From: Muricoccus harenae
GTDB lineage: Bacteria; Pseudomonadota; Alphaproteobacteria; Acetobacterales; Acetobacteraceae
DNA: 64,000 bases
Assembly (NCBI RefSeq): GCF_009848505.1
Contig: NZ_WWDL01000004.1
Location: 62,001 to 126,000 of the forward strand
Direction: 5' to 3'
Position numbers and translations under genes: made by a program
The notes under the pieces: model-generated
What the model was told of the DNA's origin: nothing
The model's input: only the letters and a program-made list of their open reading frames with translations
Database searches by the model: none
Shown: positions 62,669 to 64,000 of the stretch, piece after piece
Layout of the letters: each line of letters begins with the position of its first letter
Position numbering within the stretch: the stretch's first letter is position 1

Positions 62669-63721
62669 ATGACCGAACGTCCATCCGGCGCCTCGCGGCG
62701 ACAGCTCCTCGGCCTCGGCGCCGCAGCCGGCCTGCTGCCCTTCATGCCGCATGTGGCGCGGGCGCAGGCCTCCGGCCGCGTTGTCGTCAGCACCTGGGGC
62801 GGCGACTATGCGAAGTTGCTGGGCAGCAACATCGACCAACCCCTGCTGGCGCCGAAGAACATCGAGGTGACGCAGGATGTCGGAACAGAGCCCGCGCGTG
62901 TCGCGAAGCTGATCGCGCAGCGCCGGCTGCCACGCGGCAATGTGGATATCCTCTGCACCCAGGCGCCTCAGGCCTATGACCTGAACGAGGCGGGGCTGCT
63001 CGAGCCGCTGGACGAGAGCAAGGTGCCGAACATGCGTCATCTCCTGCCCGAGATGCGCAACAGCTACGCCCTGCCGCATATCTTCAGCCCGCAGATCATC
63101 ATCTACAACACGGAGCGCGTCTCGGCGCCGCCAACCACCTTCTCCGACCTCATGTCCGACCGGTTCAAGGGCAAGGTCGGACTGCTCGACAACAGCTTCA
63201 TCTACATCGTCATGGCCGCGGCCCTGCAGAAGACCGGCGACGCCATGAACTTCGATGCTGCCAAGCCTGATCTAGAAAAACTCGTGAAGGACGGCAACAG
63301 GACCTACACCGTCACCGATGCCTTCGCCCCCGCCCTGCGCTCGGGCGAGATCGATGTCGGGCCCGTCTGGCAGGCTCGCACGATCTTCTGGCGGAAGGCC
63401 GGCGTTGCGGTGCAGAGCGCCTTTCCGAAGGAAGGCAGCATCATCTATGTCTCGTCCATGGGCGTGCCGAAGAACGCACCGAACAAGGCGGCCGCCTTCG
63501 CCTATCTCAACGCGATGCTGGAGCCCTCCGCTCAGCGCGGCTTTGCCGACAGCATGGGTTATCTCCCCACCAGCAGTCAGGCGACACTGGAGGGCGAGGT
63601 CGCCCAGCGTCTGGCCCTGCCGGAGCGGCGTCCCAAGCTGATCGCGCCCGACTACGCCAAGCTGGCCGCCGCGCGGGACGGCCTGAACGACTGGTGGCGC
63701 CGCCTGCTGGACGGGCGATGA
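62669..63721 (+). CDS. ABC transporter solute-binding protein (PotD/opine type)
   Basis: This 350-aa periplasmic binding protein has a Tat-like leader (SRRQLLGLGAAAGLLPFMPH, cleavage near ARAQA). The mature part has RVVVSTWGGDYAKLLGSNID, the hinge region NSYALPHIFSPQIIIYNTER, and DRFKGKVGLLDNSFIYIVMA, matching extracellular-binding family 1/8 proteins for polyamines, opines or amino-acid derivatives. GAGAGGAG precedes the ATG. Its stop overlaps the next permease start (ATGA). Being divergent from hydroxyproline-type catabolic genes suggests uptake of a proline- or glutamyl-related compound, which is inference. Confidence 0.92.
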   Translation: MTERPSGASRRQLLGLGAAAGLLPFMPHVARAQASGRVVVSTWGGDYAKLLGSNIDQPLLAPKNIEVTQDVGTEPARVAKLIAQRRLPRGNVDILCTQAPQAYDLNEAGLLEPLDESKVPNMRHLLPEMRNSYALPHIFSPQIIIYNTERVSAPPTTFSDLMSDRFKGKVGLLDNSFIYIVMAAALQKTGDAMNFDAAKPDLEKLVKDGNRTYTVTDAFAPALRSGEIDVGPVWQARTIFWRKAGVAVQSAFPKEGSIIYVSSMGVPKNAPNKAAAFAYLNAMLEPSAQRGFADSMGYLPTSSQATLEGEVAQRLALPERRPKLIAPDYAKLAAARDGLNDWWRRLLDGR

Positions 63722-64000
63722 GCCGCCGTCCGCAAGGATTGACGGCCGGCCTGCTCATTGGGCCGGCCACGCTCGTGGTGCTGGGGGCACTCGTCGCGCC
63801 CCTGGTGCTGCTCGCACGCTACAGTCTGAACCGCTATGACCGCACGAACTTCATGGTCGAGGCTCTGACGCCCGAGAATTACCTGCGCTTCCTCTATGAT
63901 CCTTTCTACACCGGCGTGCTCTGGACGACCCTGTGGATCGCGCTGGTCACCACGACCCTCTGCCTGGTGCTCGGCTTTCCCATCGCCTATCGCCTTGCAC
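63718..64000 (+). CDS. ABC transporter permease (PotB type), 3' end off window
   Basis: This is the start of the second permease of the same importer. It opens with MSRRPQGLTAGLLIGPATLV, one transmembrane helix (VVLGALVAPLVLLARYSLNR), a periplasmic loop (LTPENYLRFLYDPFYTGVLW) and the second helix (TTLWIALVTTTLCLVLGFPI). About 94 codons are visible. It overlaps the binding-protein stop (ATGA). The gene order permease, ATPase, binding protein, permease differs from the classic potABCD order. Confidence 0.9.
   Translation, partial: MSRRPQGLTAGLLIGPATLVVLGALVAPLVLLARYSLNRYDRTNFMVEALTPENYLRFLYDPFYTGVLWTTLWIALVTTTLCLVLGFPIAYRLA

Overview
The window is GC-rich, densely coding chromosomal DNA from an alphaproteobacterium, most likely Acetobacteraceae and Roseomonas-like. 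This is inferred from gene content and has not been tested by a search. The evidence is the aroQ-accB-accC-aat block facing an NDUFA12-mlaD-DUF2155 block, an ATP12 F1-ATPase assembly factor, a phasin, clpS-clpA, a gluconate-dehydrogenase remnant, and frequent GTG/TTG starts with ATGA-type stop/start overlaps. I see no insertion sequence, prophage, integron or CRISPR array. One tRNA (Leu, anticodon GAG) is present.

Layout. 1-5.0 kb: three paralogous peptide-type ABC solute-binding proteins with no permease in the window. 5-7.9 kb: Lrp/AsnC regulator, DedA-like membrane protein, and a type III ornithine/lysine decarboxylase with a long untranslated leader. 7.9-11.4 kb: a TetR repressor divergent from an EmrA/EmrB-type efflux pair, with two perfect 7-1-7 palindromes between them. 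11.4-14.2 kb: an SDR/TetR divergent pair and two uncharacterised small genes. 14.2-22.5 kb: thiS-thiG, aroQ-accB-accC-aat (+), facing otsB-otsA, DUF2155, a 75-aa protein, mlaD and the NDUFA12 homologue (-). otsA overlaps the 3' end of aat by 115 bp.

22.7-31.0 kb: a run of eight + strand genes with short gaps or overlaps: a shrunken class II ribonucleotide-reductase relative (TSCPD), RidA, an NTF2-like protein, a FemAB-like acyltransferase, an EamA transporter, a PD-(D/E)xK-like nuclease fused to an SF1 (DUF2075/Schlafen-group-3) helicase, an exported endonuclease/exonuclease/phosphatase, and PPK2. 31.2-32.4 kb: a decayed gluconate/sorbitol dehydrogenase locus with one frameshift and two stops, its large subunit gone. 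32.5-38.6 kb: clpS-clpA, phasin, and a D,D-carboxypeptidase with a long basic tail. 38.6-44.4 kb: DSD1-type PLP enzyme, then galU-ugd-phosphohexomutase plus two small genes (sugar-nucleotide supply). 44.6-55 kb: VWA and J-domain pair, a large exported protein, malic enzyme, tRNA-Leu, lipB, DEAD-box helicase, mtgA, acylphosphatase, ATP12 and a UPF0060 protein. 55-64 kb: a catabolic cluster (amidohydrolase, gamma-glutamyltransferase, FAD amino-acid oxidase, hydroxyproline/proline epimerase) divergent from a polyamine/opine-type ABC transporter that runs off the right edge.

The most interesting items are the nuclease-helicase fusion with no canonical start codon at its expected N-terminus, the catalytically stripped ribonucleotide-reductase relative, the TetR operator pair, and the mid-decay dehydrogenase locus. 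None is shown to be a new system from sequence alone.
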